Notes: a model not told the origin generated them from the letters alone. A stretch of 64,000 nt of DNA from Alkalihalobacillus sp. LMS6 (GCF_024362765.1 NZ_CP093302.1:1828001-1892000), one strand, 5' to 3'. Shown: positions 27,950 to 37,282, numbered from the stretch's first letter. Numbers and translations are program-made.

Positions 27950-27978
27950 ATTATAGCGCAAAATCTAAGATTTTACAA
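27950..27978 (-). promoter_or_regulatory. Sigma-A promoter of rnpB
   Basis: Minus strand: -35 TTGTAA (27978-27973), 17-base spacer, consensus -10 TATAAT (27955-27950). The TAA of the -35 hexamer is the stop codon of the upstream RNase H-like gene. Confidence 0.85.
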
Positions 27979-28386
27979 TAACTCTTTAAACGTTCGTTTT
28001 GGTTCTCGAATAGCTAATCGCGCAAGTTCATCCGCTTTTTTATTTTGCTTACTAGGTACCCATTTAATAAAAAATAACTCAAATGAATCGAGCAAGCGCT
28101 GAGCCTTAGCCAAATAAGGTTCAAACTGCTTCCGTTTCACGTAGCCTTTTTCGACAGCTTCACTTACAAGTTTTGAGTCTGTTTGAATGAACAGATGCGA
28201 CAATTGCTTGTTTTTTGCTAACGATAAAGCGATCACTAATGCTTCGAATTCAGCCTCGTGATTGTTTTTTATCCCAATATGATAGCGATGTTCATCTGTT
28301 TGGCCATCTTCGTAAACAATTAGTATGCCTACACCCGATGGTCCAGGGTTTCCTGCACTAGCTCCGTCAATTGCTAGACGGTTCAT
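27973..28386 (-). CDS. RNase HI-like (reverse-transcriptase-like) protein
   Basis: 137 aa. RNase H fold with the acidic residues in place: [17 protein letters not shown] (Asp7), [13 protein letters not shown] (Glu), [15 protein letters not shown] (Asp) and [10 protein letters not shown] (Asp). It resembles Bacillus YpeP/YpdQ rather than the main RNase H enzymes; hydrolysis of RNA in RNA-DNA hybrids is expected but not proven for these relatives. Its ATG overlaps the gpsB stop by 4 bases (ATGA). Its stop codon is part of the rnpB -35 element. Confidence 0.85.
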   Translation of the reverse strand: MNRLAIDGASAGNPGPSGVGILIVYEDGQTDEHRYHIGIKNNHEAEFEALVIALSLAKNKQLSHLFIQTDSKLVSEAVEKGYVKRKQFEPYLAKAQRLLDSFELFFIKWVPSKQNKKADELARLAIREPKRTFKELL

Positions 28387-28703
28387 TCGTACATTTTGCT
28401 TCCAAATACTTTTTTCTCTAAATTTGAAAGTCGTTGTAAAATATCGTAGTTCGTACTACCTGCTGATTGTGGTTGTGGTGCACTCTGACTTCTTGACGGT
28501 CGATCATTTTGACGTTTCATTTCTTGTCTTAATTCTTCATTTTCTTTGATCAACTGGTCAACTCTACGTTGATACGCCTCATAGTCTTGAATGACAACAT
28601 CTAAAAACTTATCAACCTCATCTTGGTTATACCCTCTCATGCCAGTTTTAAAATCTTTATCTAGAATTTCTTTGGCATTTAACTTAATCTCCACTGTACT
28701 CAT
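28383..28703 (-). CDS. gpsB: Cell division protein GpsB (DivIVA family)
   Basis: 106 aa. The N-terminal DivIVA-like domain has the membrane-association loop region [20 protein letters not shown], then a coiled coil to about residue 70, and an Ala/Ser/Gln linker before the conserved C-terminal [19 protein letters not shown]. GpsB shuttles PBP1 (PonA) between septum and side wall; ponA itself is about 34 kb away in this window. It is followed by the RNase H-like gene with overlapping stop/start. Confidence 0.95.
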   Translation of the reverse strand: MSTVEIKLNAKEILDKDFKTGMRGYNQDEVDKFLDVVIQDYEAYQRRVDQLIKENEELRQEMKRQNDRPSRSQSAPQPQSAGSTNYDILQRLSNLEKKVFGSKMYE

Positions 28704-28805
28704 TCTATCACCTCTTGTTCGATTCCACCTTACAGTCTATTTTTCCAAATTACTTACGCAAAGTCAATTTAAACAGTGCGGTTTTGATATTTTTAAGAAA
28801 TCTGT

Positions 28806-29345
28806 TTAAAAATCATCAAGTGCTTCTCTTCTTGCTTCTTCAATTTCTTCTGGAGAAATCATAAAGATTGGCTTGTCCAAAGATCTTGCCACGTTTATGT
28901 AATACTTTGGCGACCCTTCCTTTTCTTCATCATATAAAACCAATACGGCATCTGTCTTTTGAACTAAATATTCATTTTTCACTTTTAACTGTACCGGGTT
29001 TTCATAAGGACGTTTTGATATAGAGTCAACAAAATCTGCTTTCACTAGCCGTTCATGGTAGCGTTCCTGCAGGCGCTCATTCCACTTCGACTCTTGCTCT
29101 TCAAATGGGGTTAATAAGCCAAGCTGAACGGTTGGGTAGTCAGATTCTTGTAAATCACTCACTACATCCATTGCCCACTGTTCTACTCCAAGCTGTCCAC
29201 TTGTAATAAACCACGTTACACCTTCCTCAATGAGCGCAATGATTCGTTTTTTCAGCACGAGTTTAATCCATTGAACCCCTTCATGTGATTCATTAAAGAC
29301 GCCAAGCTCATGCATTTTATATCCTGTTACGAGGACGGCATTCAT
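28806..29345 (-). CDS. ypsA: YpsA, SLOG/DprA-like fold protein
   Basis: 179 aa. Begins with MNAVLVTGYKMHELGVF and contains FITSGQLGVEQWAMDV (the Gly-rich nucleotide-binding site), LLTPFEEQESKWNERLQ, and AVLVLYDEEKEGSPKYYI. It is a SLOG-superfamily protein (DUF1273). In B. subtilis and S. aureus YpsA influences cell division and filamentation, consistent with its place next to gpsB; ligand unknown. An inverted repeat TTTAAACAG / CTGTTTAAA surrounds the stop region. Confidence 0.92.
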   Translation of the reverse strand: MNAVLVTGYKMHELGVFNESHEGVQWIKLVLKKRIIALIEEGVTWFITSGQLGVEQWAMDVVSDLQESDYPTVQLGLLTPFEEQESKWNERLQERYHERLVKADFVDSISKRPYENPVQLKVKNEYLVQKTDAVLVLYDEEKEGSPKYYINVARSLDKPIFMISPEEIEEARREALDDF

Positions 29346-29359
29346 GTTGTTTCCTCCTT

Positions 29360-29392
29360 AATAAAAGAGCGAGCTGTTTAGCCCGCTCGCTA
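29360..29392 (-). terminator. Terminator of cotD-like gene
   Basis: Minus-strand stem AGCGAGC / GCTCGCT followed by CTTTTATT, just after the coat-protein stop. Confidence 0.8.
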
Positions 29393-29396
29393 TTAC

Positions 29397-29560
29397 TTAT
29401 TTCTTAAAGCCATTATACGGTGATACATTTGACGGTTTCATATTGCTCATAGGTGCTGTGTTGTTTGGTTTCATGTTGCTCATTGGAGCCGTATGGTTCG
29501 GCTTCATATTGTTCATTGGTGCCATGTTGTTTGGTTTCATATTTGATGGTGATACATTTG
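29397..29560. repeat. Tandem coding repeat in cotD
   Basis: About four degenerate copies of a 33-36 base unit encoding NMKP-N-x-(A/S)PM-type repeats, visible as recurring ggtttcat-tgctcat tracts on the plus strand. Confidence 0.75.
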
Positions 29561-29873
29561 AAGGCATATTATTGTTCATTGGTTTTTCACAATACTGCTC
29601 GTTCATCACGTGCTCTTGCACGCTATCCGTATGTGGATATTGATGAATGTGCTTATAAACATGGTTTTTCACATGCGTTGTGTGTGAAGGGTGGATTTCT
29701 GGAACAATATATTCTTGCGTACTTTCGACAACATTGTGCTGAGTTGGATGAACAACAGCAGGTAATTCTTGCGAACAAGTTGGCATCGTCATGCTTGGCT
29801 TATGGTTGCCACCACACGGGTCACACATAGGTTTTGGTGGGCAACAATGATGTTGTGGTCTTTTATGAAACAT
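29397..29873 (-). CDS. cotD: CotD-family spore coat protein with C-terminal tandem repeats
   Basis: 158 aa. The N-terminal two-thirds are rich in His, Cys and Pro (HHCCPPKPMCDPCGG) and carry the CotD signature of aligned histidines, IVPEIHPSHTTHVKNHVYKHIHQYPHT. The last 50 residues are four imperfect copies of a unit like NMKPNNTAPMS. CotD is an inner-coat protein made in the mother cell and cross-linked into the spore coat. A sigma-K-type promoter lies 35 bases upstream, in agreement. The repeat tail is not found in B. subtilis CotD as I recall it. Confidence 0.85.
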   Translation of the reverse strand: MFHKRPQHHCCPPKPMCDPCGGNHKPSMTMPTCSQELPAVVHPTQHNVVESTQEYIVPEIHPSHTTHVKNHVYKHIHQYPHTDSVQEHVMNEQYCEKPMNNNMPSNVSPSNMKPNNMAPMNNMKPNHTAPMSNMKPNNTAPMSNMKPSNVSPYNGFKK

Positions 29874-29907
29874 AAGTTAAAGTCCTCCTTTAATTTTAAG
29901 TCACTAT

Positions 29908-29935
29908 TACCTTATGTTCATACCCACCTAGGTGT
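29908..29935 (-). promoter_or_regulatory. Sigma-K-type promoter of cotD
   Basis: Minus strand: AC at 29935-29934, 17 bases, then CATAAGGTA (29916-29908). This fits the published sigma-K consensus AC-N16/17-CATAnnnTA exactly. Confidence 0.7.
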
Positions 29936-30066
29936 ACTAGTTGATTGACCCATTTTTTGCGTTAATTTCTTCACGTATTTAAAGTAGCGCGCACGAATAG
30001 CGTCGATTTTTCTTACTGAATCACACGATTTTAGTCGAGTTATGCGCTTCCCCAGGAAATAATTCA

Positions 30067-31284
30067 TTATTTCTTATTCAGTCGCTCCACTCGTTTTATT
30101 GCATCGTTTCGTTCTCGCTCATTTTTTGCAAACGATAGAGCAAGCTGGGCATAATGAGCTGCTTGGTTGATATCTTTTACATAGTGTTCATACATTAGAG
30201 CTAGTTCAATTGCACTTTGCCATCTGAACCGCTCGCTTAACAAGCATTCTTTGAAGTCAACCGTTGCCTTTTGATAATATTGGCTTTTTTTTAAGCCATG
30301 TCCCCTCAAATACCGTGCCTCGAGCAAACCGTTTTCATCAGACGTGCCAGAATTAATGATGCTTGTAAACATGTCATGTGCAAGCGGGTATGCACCATTC
30401 GCCTGAGCCCATTTCGCTAATTGCAACCGTTCGTCTAATGACGTCTCTTCTTCCCAACCGGTTATTTTCTCAGTTAAGCGTGAATAGAGCGCGATTAATG
30501 ACAGCACATCTTTTTCGTGATGTTCGAAAATACTTGAAATGAACTCTAGCTTCTGCTCACGTACAAAATCAAAATATAACAAAGGAATCAAATGAGAAGG
30601 CGTATCTTCTGATCTTTTTATTCCAAGAATCTCCTCTTCCAATACACCTAATCGGCAAGAAGGTAATGAATGTTTCCATAATCGCCTCGCAGCATGCAAC
30701 AGGTCATAATGTCCAAATTGTGGGAGCTTCGGTACCGTATCACGTAAATATGCATGCCTTGTTTTTAAGCGAGGCCAGTCAAACGCCTTGCCGTTAAAAC
30801 TAACTAAATGATCAAGTTTTCCAACGTCATGGAGGAAATAATGATATAAAGCAGATTCGGAATCAGGAGACGGTAAAAAATATTGGCGTACAACAACTTC
30901 CTCTTCTTCGAAACAGGCAAAGCCAAGTAAAAACATTTGTGTTCCGGCACCTGCACTTAATCCTGTTGTTTCTGTATCAAAAAAAATTAATTTCTTTAAC
31001 GGAATTCCTTTACTTGATAACGGATGAGAAAACGACGTTGACTCCCACTTCAGTAAGTCATCTTGATACTGGCGAAACGTTTTTTCACCGTATGTTGAAT
31101 CAAGAGCATGCTTTGTTTCACGTATGTAGCATACTTGATCCTCAAAATGATGCGGAATCAATCCAAATTCATGCCAATTGCCTGCACTTTTTTCTGCATT
31201 TGTAGCTGTTTTTGTTGGCTCTTCCTGCAGAGGTTCTTGTTTCATGTGAACTTCCATTCGTTTTAGCTTTGCTTTTAATGACAT
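30067..31284 (-). CDS. mrfB: MrfB (YprB), DEDDh-type exonuclease of mitomycin repair
   Basis: 405 aa. The exonuclease domain (about 95-270) has the DEDDh residues in FFDTETTGLSAGAGTQMF, HLVSFNGKAFDWPRL and the late EHHEKDVLSLIALY. A C-terminal helical TPR-like region (about 285-400) includes YLRGHGLKKSQYYQKA. In B. subtilis MrfA and MrfB act together in repair of mitomycin C damage independent of UvrABC. It lies 35 bases downstream of mrfA, in one operon. Confidence 0.9.
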   Translation of the reverse strand: MSLKAKLKRMEVHMKQEPLQEEPTKTATNAEKSAGNWHEFGLIPHHFEDQVCYIRETKHALDSTYGEKTFRQYQDDLLKWESTSFSHPLSSKGIPLKKLIFFDTETTGLSAGAGTQMFLLGFACFEEEEVVVRQYFLPSPDSESALYHYFLHDVGKLDHLVSFNGKAFDWPRLKTRHAYLRDTVPKLPQFGHYDLLHAARRLWKHSLPSCRLGVLEEEILGIKRSEDTPSHLIPLLYFDFVREQKLEFISSIFEHHEKDVLSLIALYSRLTEKITGWEEETSLDERLQLAKWAQANGAYPLAHDMFTSIINSGTSDENGLLEARYLRGHGLKKSQYYQKATVDFKECLLSERFRWQSAIELALMYEHYVKDINQAAHYAQLALSFAKNERERNDAIKRVERLNKK

Positions 31285-31319
31285 CTTATCACGTTCCCTT
31301 TTTAATACGGTATGTGAAA

Positions 31320-33575
31320 TTATTGAACGTTCTTTTTAAGACTACGAATAAACTGGCTTAGTTTTTTCTTAAACGACTCGTCTTCTTTTACTTCTCCAAT
31401 ACAAGCCGGACAGCCATAAGCACATTGACAGTGTTCAATTAAATTCTGCATATGGTCCAATACACTGCCCATTTGAGAATAAAGCTCTTTTGCCAATCCG
31501 ATCCCACCAGGATAAGCATCATAAATAAACACAGTTGGCTCTCCCGTCACATCTGCTTTTACTTGTGGCGTCACGTGAATATCACTGCGTTCACACATTA
31601 AGTGAAGTGGTGCAACGTGATGAATAAGCGCCGCAAAGCTAACAAGAAACGCTTCCGTTGCCTTTCGTTCCATATTTAAAGAGTGAAATGTAAGCCACAT
31701 ACTGTTCGTATGCATTTCTTCTTCTGGTAAATGAACCGGTCCTGAGCCGATGTTTTCCATCGTGGCAAGACGAATTTTTTTAAAGATCGTTACTTTTCCT
31801 GTCACCATAACATCGCCGTAGGACAATGTGGCCAGTTCCAAAGTTTTTTTATTGTCTTCTTCAAGAATCGTTAAGGAAACGGCTAAATTAGCATCTGTGA
31901 AATAATCAACTTTCACTTCGCGGACAAACGCTTTTTTCTCATCCCAATCCAAATATTCGACTTGAAATTGGATCCCTTGGTGGAGGTAAATCGCCTCGTC
32001 GTGAAGCAGTGTCATGGCGCTAAATCGATCCATTTCCCCAATGACTTTGTGAGCTGTTACATCGCTCTGATCAATAATGACCACATTTTCTTGCGACGCT
32101 GACCGTAAACTAATGCCGTGAGCTGGAAAAGCATCGGTCATCCAATACCAGCGGTCCTTTTTTTGTAAAAGAACTTGCTTTTCTGTTAGATAGTCCAAAT
32201 ATTCGTCAACAACTTCTCCAACGAACGTTTCCCCGCTTCGAAAAGGAAGTTCATAGGCAGCGCATTTAAGGTGATCCAAATAAATAATTAAATTTAGCGG
32301 ATTCACTCGTGCTGTTTCAGGACTGCGTTCAAAGAAATATGCAGGGTGATTCATAATATATTGATCAATAGGCGTAGACGCAGCTACCATAATTACAACC
32401 GCTTCATTTTGTCTACGACCCGCTCGTCCCGCTTGCTGCCATGCACTCGCAATGGATCCTGGATACCCAGTTAGAATACACACTTCTAATTGTCCGATAT
32501 CTACACCTAATTCAAGGGCATTCGTTGACACAACCCCAATGACTTCACCTGAACGTAAGCCTTTTTCAATTTCTCGACGTTGGTTTGGTAAATACCCTCC
32601 CCGATAGCCAGCAATCGTTGCTTTTCCAAATTGATGTTTAATTAATTGTTGGAGTTTATTCAACATAATCTCAACACGGACACGACTTCTTGCAAATAAA
32701 ATGGTTTGAATACCTTCTCGTAAAAACCCTTCTGCTAATTCTTGCGCTGATCGCATCGCACTTTGTCTAATTTGTAACGGTTCATTCACAATAGGTGGAT
32801 TATAAAAAATAAAATGCTTTTTGCCACTCGGCGCTCCGCTTTCTGTTATTACTTGAAACGGCTCGCGAATTAATGTTTCCGCTAATTCTTTTGGGTTAGC
32901 AATTGTAGCAGACGTGCAAATAAAAGTTGGGCTTGAACCGTAGTAAGCGCAAATTCGTTTTAATCGCTCAACGACATTCGCGACATGGCTACCAAACACA
33001 CCACGGTATGTGTGAAGTTCATCAATGACGATATAGTCTAATTGCTCAAAAAATGCCACCCACTTCGTATGGTGAGGTAAAATCGCCGAGTGAAGCATGT
33101 CAGGATTTGTAATAACAACATTACCTGCTTCGCGAACGCTAGTCCGAATTTGTGGTGGCGTATCGCCATCATACGTATGGCATTTTAAATCGATGCCAAT
33201 ATCCGCAATCATTTCATTTAATTCCGCCATTTGATCTTGCGCGAGGGCTTTTGTCGGAAACAAATATAACGTTCGACTTGAAGGGTTTTCTATAAACGTT
33301 TTTAAGACAGGTAAGTGATAGCATAACGACTTTCCAGATGCTGTCGGTGTAACGGTAACAAAATGCTTACGCTCATGACCATAGGTAAGGGCTTCTCGTT
33401 GATGTGTATATAGTTCACTAATGCCGCGTTTTCGTAGACCGTGACAAATCCGAATATCAAGCCAGTTCGGAAATGATGCAGTTTTGGCCTCTTTCGGCTC
33501 AATCTCGCGCCAATAGGTAACATTTTGATCTTGTTTTAATTCTAGTAATTTTTGTTGTAATGTTTGTTTAAACAT
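31320..33575 (-). CDS. mrfA: MrfA (YprA), Hrq1-type DEXH helicase with DUF1998
   Basis: About 751 aa from the ATG at 33575, which has GAGGTGG upstream. Motif I TPTASGKSLCYHLP, DEXH box VIDELHTYRG, motif III CTSATIANP, motif V STNALELGVDIG and motif VI QQAGRAGRRQNEA. The C-terminal DUF1998 zinc-binding domain contains CQCAYGCPACIGE with Cys412-type tetracysteine spacing, plus ayPGGIGLAKELY. A 3'-5' DNA helicase that works with MrfB in interstrand or bulky-lesion repair. Length equals B. subtilis YprA (about 749 aa). Confidence 0.93.
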   Translation of the reverse strand: MFKQTLQQKLLELKQDQNVTYWREIEPKEAKTASFPNWLDIRICHGLRKRGISELYTHQREALTYGHERKHFVTVTPTASGKSLCYHLPVLKTFIENPSSRTLYLFPTKALAQDQMAELNEMIADIGIDLKCHTYDGDTPPQIRTSVREAGNVVITNPDMLHSAILPHHTKWVAFFEQLDYIVIDELHTYRGVFGSHVANVVERLKRICAYYGSSPTFICTSATIANPKELAETLIREPFQVITESGAPSGKKHFIFYNPPIVNEPLQIRQSAMRSAQELAEGFLREGIQTILFARSRVRVEIMLNKLQQLIKHQFGKATIAGYRGGYLPNQRREIEKGLRSGEVIGVVSTNALELGVDIGQLEVCILTGYPGSIASAWQQAGRAGRRQNEAVVIMVAASTPIDQYIMNHPAYFFERSPETARVNPLNLIIYLDHLKCAAYELPFRSGETFVGEVVDEYLDYLTEKQVLLQKKDRWYWMTDAFPAHGISLRSASQENVVIIDQSDVTAHKVIGEMDRFSAMTLLHDEAIYLHQGIQFQVEYLDWDEKKAFVREVKVDYFTDANLAVSLTILEEDNKKTLELATLSYGDVMVTGKVTIFKKIRLATMENIGSGPVHLPEEEMHTNSMWLTFHSLNMERKATEAFLVSFAALIHHVAPLHLMCERSDIHVTPQVKADVTGEPTVFIYDAYPGGIGLAKELYSQMGSVLDHMQNLIEHCQCAYGCPACIGEVKEDESFKKKLSQFIRSLKKNVQ

Positions 33576-33734
33576 AATTTCCACCTCAAAAAGGGTCTTT
33601 CTTCTATTTTAGCGAATGGTTGTTCTGTTGGCTACAATGAATTTCTCAACACTTTTTGCTAGATTAGTGCCAATCATTCAAATTTAATGTATAATAAAGA
33701 TATTTCGTTTTACGAAGTTTAGGAGGTAGAAAAG

Positions 33735-35534
33735 ATGGAATTAACAAAACGCCAAGATATCCCCACTAAAGAAACGTGGAATTTACGCGATCTTTTTTCT
33801 TCAACGGAAGAATGGGACGAAGCACGCCAAGAGGTAGAACAAGCAGCAGCTAAATTATCTTTATTTACTGAAAAAATCGGGGAACGTGCAGAAAACCTCC
33901 TTCATGCTTTAGAAGCTCGAGAAGCCGTTTTAGAGAAACTTGTGCCTGTGATGACGTATGCTTCTCTTTCTCTCTCAAGTGACGGTACAGATGCAATCGC
34001 TCAAGGAAATTCTAGTTTAGCACAAGGTACACAAGCTATCGTTCAAGCAGAAGTGGCCAAAGTTGATGCCGAAATTTTAACATTGCCACCTGCTATTATG
34101 GAACAATTTCAAACAGAAAAAGAAGAACTACAATCGTTTCGTGTATATTTAGATAAATTGACTGACACTCGCCCTTACGCACTATCTAGTGAAACAGAAG
34201 AAGTGCTTGCTGCCTTATCTCCTATTCTCACAAGCCCTTATTCAACGTATTTAACAAGCAAATCAGCGGATATGGCGTTTCCTACTTTCACTGGCGCAAA
34301 CGGCGAAGAATTCCCTCTTTCTTTTGCCCGCTTTGAAGACCAATATGAATTGTCCCCGCATACAGAAGAACGAAGAAACGCATTTATAGCCTTTGATGAC
34401 ACGTTAAAAAAGTACGAGCATACATATGCAAAGCTCTATGCGAGTGAAGTTACAAAACAAGTGACGCTCGCACGGTTACGCGGTTACGAGTCAGCAGAAC
34501 AGATGTTACTTCATTCGCAAAACGTCACGCAAGCGATGTACCACAATCAACTCGACACGATCTATCAAGAATTAGCTCCGCACATGCAACGATATGCAAA
34601 ACTAAAAAAAGACGTTTTAGGGTTAGACACATTTGGCTTCTCAGACTTAAAAGCCCCTTTAGATCCTGAGTTTGAGCCAGTTACATCATATGAAGAAGCG
34701 TACGACACCATTATTGAAGCCCTCGAACCATTCGGTGAAGAATACGGTAAAATGTTAAAACGAGCAAAAGAAGAGCGCTGGGTGGATCGCGCTGACAACG
34801 TTGGGAAGGCAACTGGTGCGTTTTGCGCAAGTCCATACGGCTCGCATCCTTATATTTTGCTAACGTGGAAAGATACGATGCGAGGAGCATTTATTCTAGC
34901 CCATGAGCTCGGTCACGCTGGACATTTTTATCATGCCAATGCAGCTCAACCTCTTCACGCAACACGGCCATCTACTTATTGTATTGAAGCACCATCTACG
35001 ATGAATGAATTATTTCTCGGCAATCATTTACTGACGAAAACTGATGATCCGCGAATGAAACGCTGGATTACACTGCAATTTATCGGGACATACTATCATA
35101 ATTTTGTTACACATTTACTAGAAGGTGAATTTCAACGGCGTGTGTATGCTCTTGCGGAAAAAGGAATCCCGCTTACAGCCATTAAATTACGCGAAACGAA
35201 ACAAGCTGTTTTAACTGGTTTTTGGGGGGACTCTGTTGAAATTAACGAACGAGCAGGACGTACGTGGATGCGTCAACCGCATTATTATATGGGGTTATAT
35301 CCGTATACCTATTCAGCAGGTTTAACAGCCGCGACAAAGGCTTATACCCTTTATCAAGAGCAAGGGCAACCAGTAATTGATAAGTGGCTGGACATGCTTC
35401 AAGCTGGCGGAACACTCGCTCCCCTTGATTTATTTAAACAAAGTGGCGTTGATATGGAGAGTAAAAAAACAATACAAGATGCTGTCGCTTATGTAGGAAC
35501 TCTTATTAACGACCTTGTAAATAGTTATAAATAA
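33735..35534 (+). CDS. pepF: Oligoendopeptidase F (M3 family)
   Basis: 599 aa. Zinc site HELGH in FILAHELGHAGHFYHAN, followed by the third ligand in CIEAPSTMNELFLGNHLL, and the C-terminal HYYMGLYPYTYSAGLT that shapes the active site. It cleaves oligopeptides of roughly 7-17 residues in the cytoplasm. AGGAGG stands before the ATG. Stands alone and convergent with the coiled-coil gene at a bidirectional terminator. A TATAAT lies near 33693 but lacks a clear -35. Confidence 0.93.
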   Translation: MELTKRQDIPTKETWNLRDLFSSTEEWDEARQEVEQAAAKLSLFTEKIGERAENLLHALEAREAVLEKLVPVMTYASLSLSSDGTDAIAQGNSSLAQGTQAIVQAEVAKVDAEILTLPPAIMEQFQTEKEELQSFRVYLDKLTDTRPYALSSETEEVLAALSPILTSPYSTYLTSKSADMAFPTFTGANGEEFPLSFARFEDQYELSPHTEERRNAFIAFDDTLKKYEHTYAKLYASEVTKQVTLARLRGYESAEQMLLHSQNVTQAMYHNQLDTIYQELAPHMQRYAKLKKDVLGLDTFGFSDLKAPLDPEFEPVTSYEEAYDTIIEALEPFGEEYGKMLKRAKEERWVDRADNVGKATGAFCASPYGSHPYILLTWKDTMRGAFILAHELGHAGHFYHANAAQPLHATRPSTYCIEAPSTMNELFLGNHLLTKTDDPRMKRWITLQFIGTYYHNFVTHLLEGEFQRRVYALAEKGIPLTAIKLRETKQAVLTGFWGDSVEINERAGRTWMRQPHYYMGLYPYTYSAGLTAATKAYTLYQEQGQPVIDKWLDMLQAGGTLAPLDLFKQSGVDMESKKTIQDAVAYVGTLINDLVNSYK

Positions 35535-35561
35535 AAAAGTGTGCTACAGCACACTTTTTTA
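35533..35561. terminator. Bidirectional intrinsic terminator
   Basis: Stem AAAAAAGTGTGCT / AGCACACTTTTTT with a 2-base loop, between convergent pepF and the next gene. Confidence 0.9.
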
Positions 35562-36251
35562 TTTATCTTCTTCACTTGCCTGCAGCAAGGCTTTGTAACC
35601 AGACCTAGTAAGCTGGTTATCGTCGTCAATAAAATTCGAATTTGCTAGTGAATGATTGCTGTCTTTTGATAGACGAGGCAATAAACGCTGAATTTCATGA
35701 TTTAATGCAGCGAACGACCCTGACTCAAGAATATCTGGATCCATTGAGGCTGCAATTTCACGCATTGGTGATTGTTTAACAAACAGTTTCTTTGTTCCTT
35801 TTACTACGTTCATTAAGCGACTTGACGCATTTAACCATTCTTGACGAATTTTTGACGTTTCAGTATCCGTTTGTTCTAATCGTTCGCGAATCTTTTCTTT
35901 TTCCAGTTCTTCTAGTTCCGTTTTGCTTAATAATTCTTCAAACAGTTGTGTTCGATCAAGATCAAGCTTTTGTAGTTGAAATTCCTTTTCCTGCAAGGCT
36001 TCTAGGTCGTGTTCTTTTGTTTTCTCTTGTTCGTCATCCAATTGCGTCTGTTTTACTTCATCTTCTTGTAAAAATTGGTCAAGCTTTTGCTCCAATCGTT
36101 TTGTTTTCAACACAAGAAAGACAAACAATGCAATTAACGCTGAAAGGACAACAATTTGATACAAAAGATTGCTAAGTAATGCTAAACAAAATACACCAAC
36201 TAACCCCACACCAGCAAGTGCATATAGCCAACTGTTTCTTTGTTCTTTCAA
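35559..36251 (-). CDS. Unknown membrane-anchored coiled-coil protein, 230 aa
   Basis: TTG start, with GAGAGG 11 bases upstream. Two adjacent hydrophobic helices (about 8-26 and 30-46) are followed by a long, highly charged coiled coil (about 48-145, for example KTKRLEQKLDQFLQEDEVKQTQLDDEQEK). A less charged C-terminal region contains SRLMNVVKGTKKLFVKQSP and LTRSGYKALLQA. I do not recognise a family. The shape (short membrane hairpin plus cytoplasmic coil) suggests a scaffold or division- or envelope-associated protein, which is inference. Neighbours pepF and mhqD give no functional hint. Confidence 0.65.
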   Translation of the reverse strand: MKEQRNSWLYALAGVGLVGVFCLALLSNLLYQIVVLSALIALFVFLVLKTKRLEQKLDQFLQEDEVKQTQLDDEQEKTKEHDLEALQEKEFQLQKLDLDRTQLFEELLSKTELEELEKEKIRERLEQTDTETSKIRQEWLNASSRLMNVVKGTKKLFVKQSPMREIAASMDPDILESGSFAALNHEIQRLLPRLSKDSNHSLANSNFIDDDNQLTRSGYKALLQASEEDK

Positions 36252-36351
36252 CTTAGATTCAACCTCTCCATGCTGCTTTTCTTAAAAGCAGTGTAACGAA
36301 ATTTCGTTTTTTTGTCCACTTTAAACAGAAAGGGCTCTTCGTTTCTATCTA

Positions 36352-36966
36352 TTATGCTTTTAACGCTTCATACCAGGTTTTCGCTGCTTCTAACTCTTCT
36401 CTTAGCAATTGATGCCCACCACTTGTCCAATAGCTTTCAACGGCCGCACCTGCATCTGTTAAATCTTGAATCAATGTCTCAGTTTCTCGAGCTGGAATCA
36501 TTGGATCATTTTTGCCAGCACCTATGAAAACAGATGTGTTTGTTAATGTTGGTCGATCGTTTTTTTCTTGCGGTACCATGGCATGAAATAAAAAGGCTCC
36601 TTTAAATACTGATCCATGTTCGTACATCATATTTGCTGCAATATTTGCTCCATTTGAATAGCCTAGCGCATAGATTTCTTGGTCATTAAACTGATATTCT
36701 TGAGCAGCTTGTTTAATAAATTGATGAAGTTCATCTGTACGTTTTTTTAAATCTTCCATATCAAAGACACCTTCTTGAAGGCGGCGAAAGAAACGCGGCA
36801 TGCCATTTTCTGACACATTCCCTCGTACCCCAAGGACGTTTGCCCCAGGATCAATGATTTCCGCTAGGGGAAGTAAATCTTCTTCATTGCCCCCAGTTCC
36901 GTGTAAAAGAACAAATGTAGGTCCTTCTTTTTTATTTTCTTTATACACATGAATATGTTCCGTCAT
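36352..36966 (-). CDS. mhqD: Alpha/beta hydrolase, MhqD-like carboxylesterase
   Basis: 204 aa. Oxyanion region LLHGTGGNEEDLL, nucleophile Ser in ALGYSNGANIAANMMY, acid in GAGKNDPMIP and His in TSGGHQLLREEL complete the triad. VRGNVSENGMPRFFRRLQEGVFDMEDL matches the phospholipase/carboxylesterase group that includes B. subtilis MhqD, induced by quinones and other electrophiles through MhqR. No mhqR, azoR or dioxygenase gene is nearby and I see no clear MhqR box, so the regulation may differ. Confidence 0.8.
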   Translation of the reverse strand: MTEHIHVYKENKKEGPTFVLLHGTGGNEEDLLPLAEIIDPGANVLGVRGNVSENGMPRFFRRLQEGVFDMEDLKKRTDELHQFIKQAAQEYQFNDQEIYALGYSNGANIAANMMYEHGSVFKGAFLFHAMVPQEKNDRPTLTNTSVFIGAGKNDPMIPARETETLIQDLTDAGAAVESYWTSGGHQLLREELEAAKTWYEALKA

Positions 36967-37081
36967 CTAAATCCCTCCATACTACGTTCTTGCTTTCACT
37001 ATAACAAATTCTTAAACAGTTTACCACGAAACTGTATTCTCTATTCTTCTTTATTTAAGCAAAAAAGAACTAGCCACTAGA

Positions 37082-37243
37082 CTAATTCCTTTTTTCTTCT
37101 TGCAGCTGTTTAATTTCTTTTTCTAGCACAGAAACATACTCTTCATAAATCTCAATGAAAGCTTCACGTCGATATTGTTCTTCTTCTTTTCTCATTTCAT
37201 CAATTTTATATCGGTATTCTTCTTTAGAAGGCGTTACGCTCAT
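37082..37243 (-). CDS. Small charged helical protein, 53 aa
   Basis: Start at MSVTPSKEEYRYKIDEM (37243), preceded by GGAGG; the longer frame starts inside that leader. The rest is a single charged helix (EEEQYRREAFIEIYEEYVSVLEKEIKQLQEEKRN), likely a coiled coil. It is followed by an imperfect stem and T-run at about 37060-37085. Family unknown. A real gene is supported by the ribosome site and terminator. Confidence 0.6.
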   Translation of the reverse strand: MSVTPSKEEYRYKIDEMRKEEEQYRREAFIEIYEEYVSVLEKEIKQLQEEKRN

Positions 37244-37282
37244 TATTTTTTCCTCCTTCATTTTTTTCAAACAATAAGTGCC

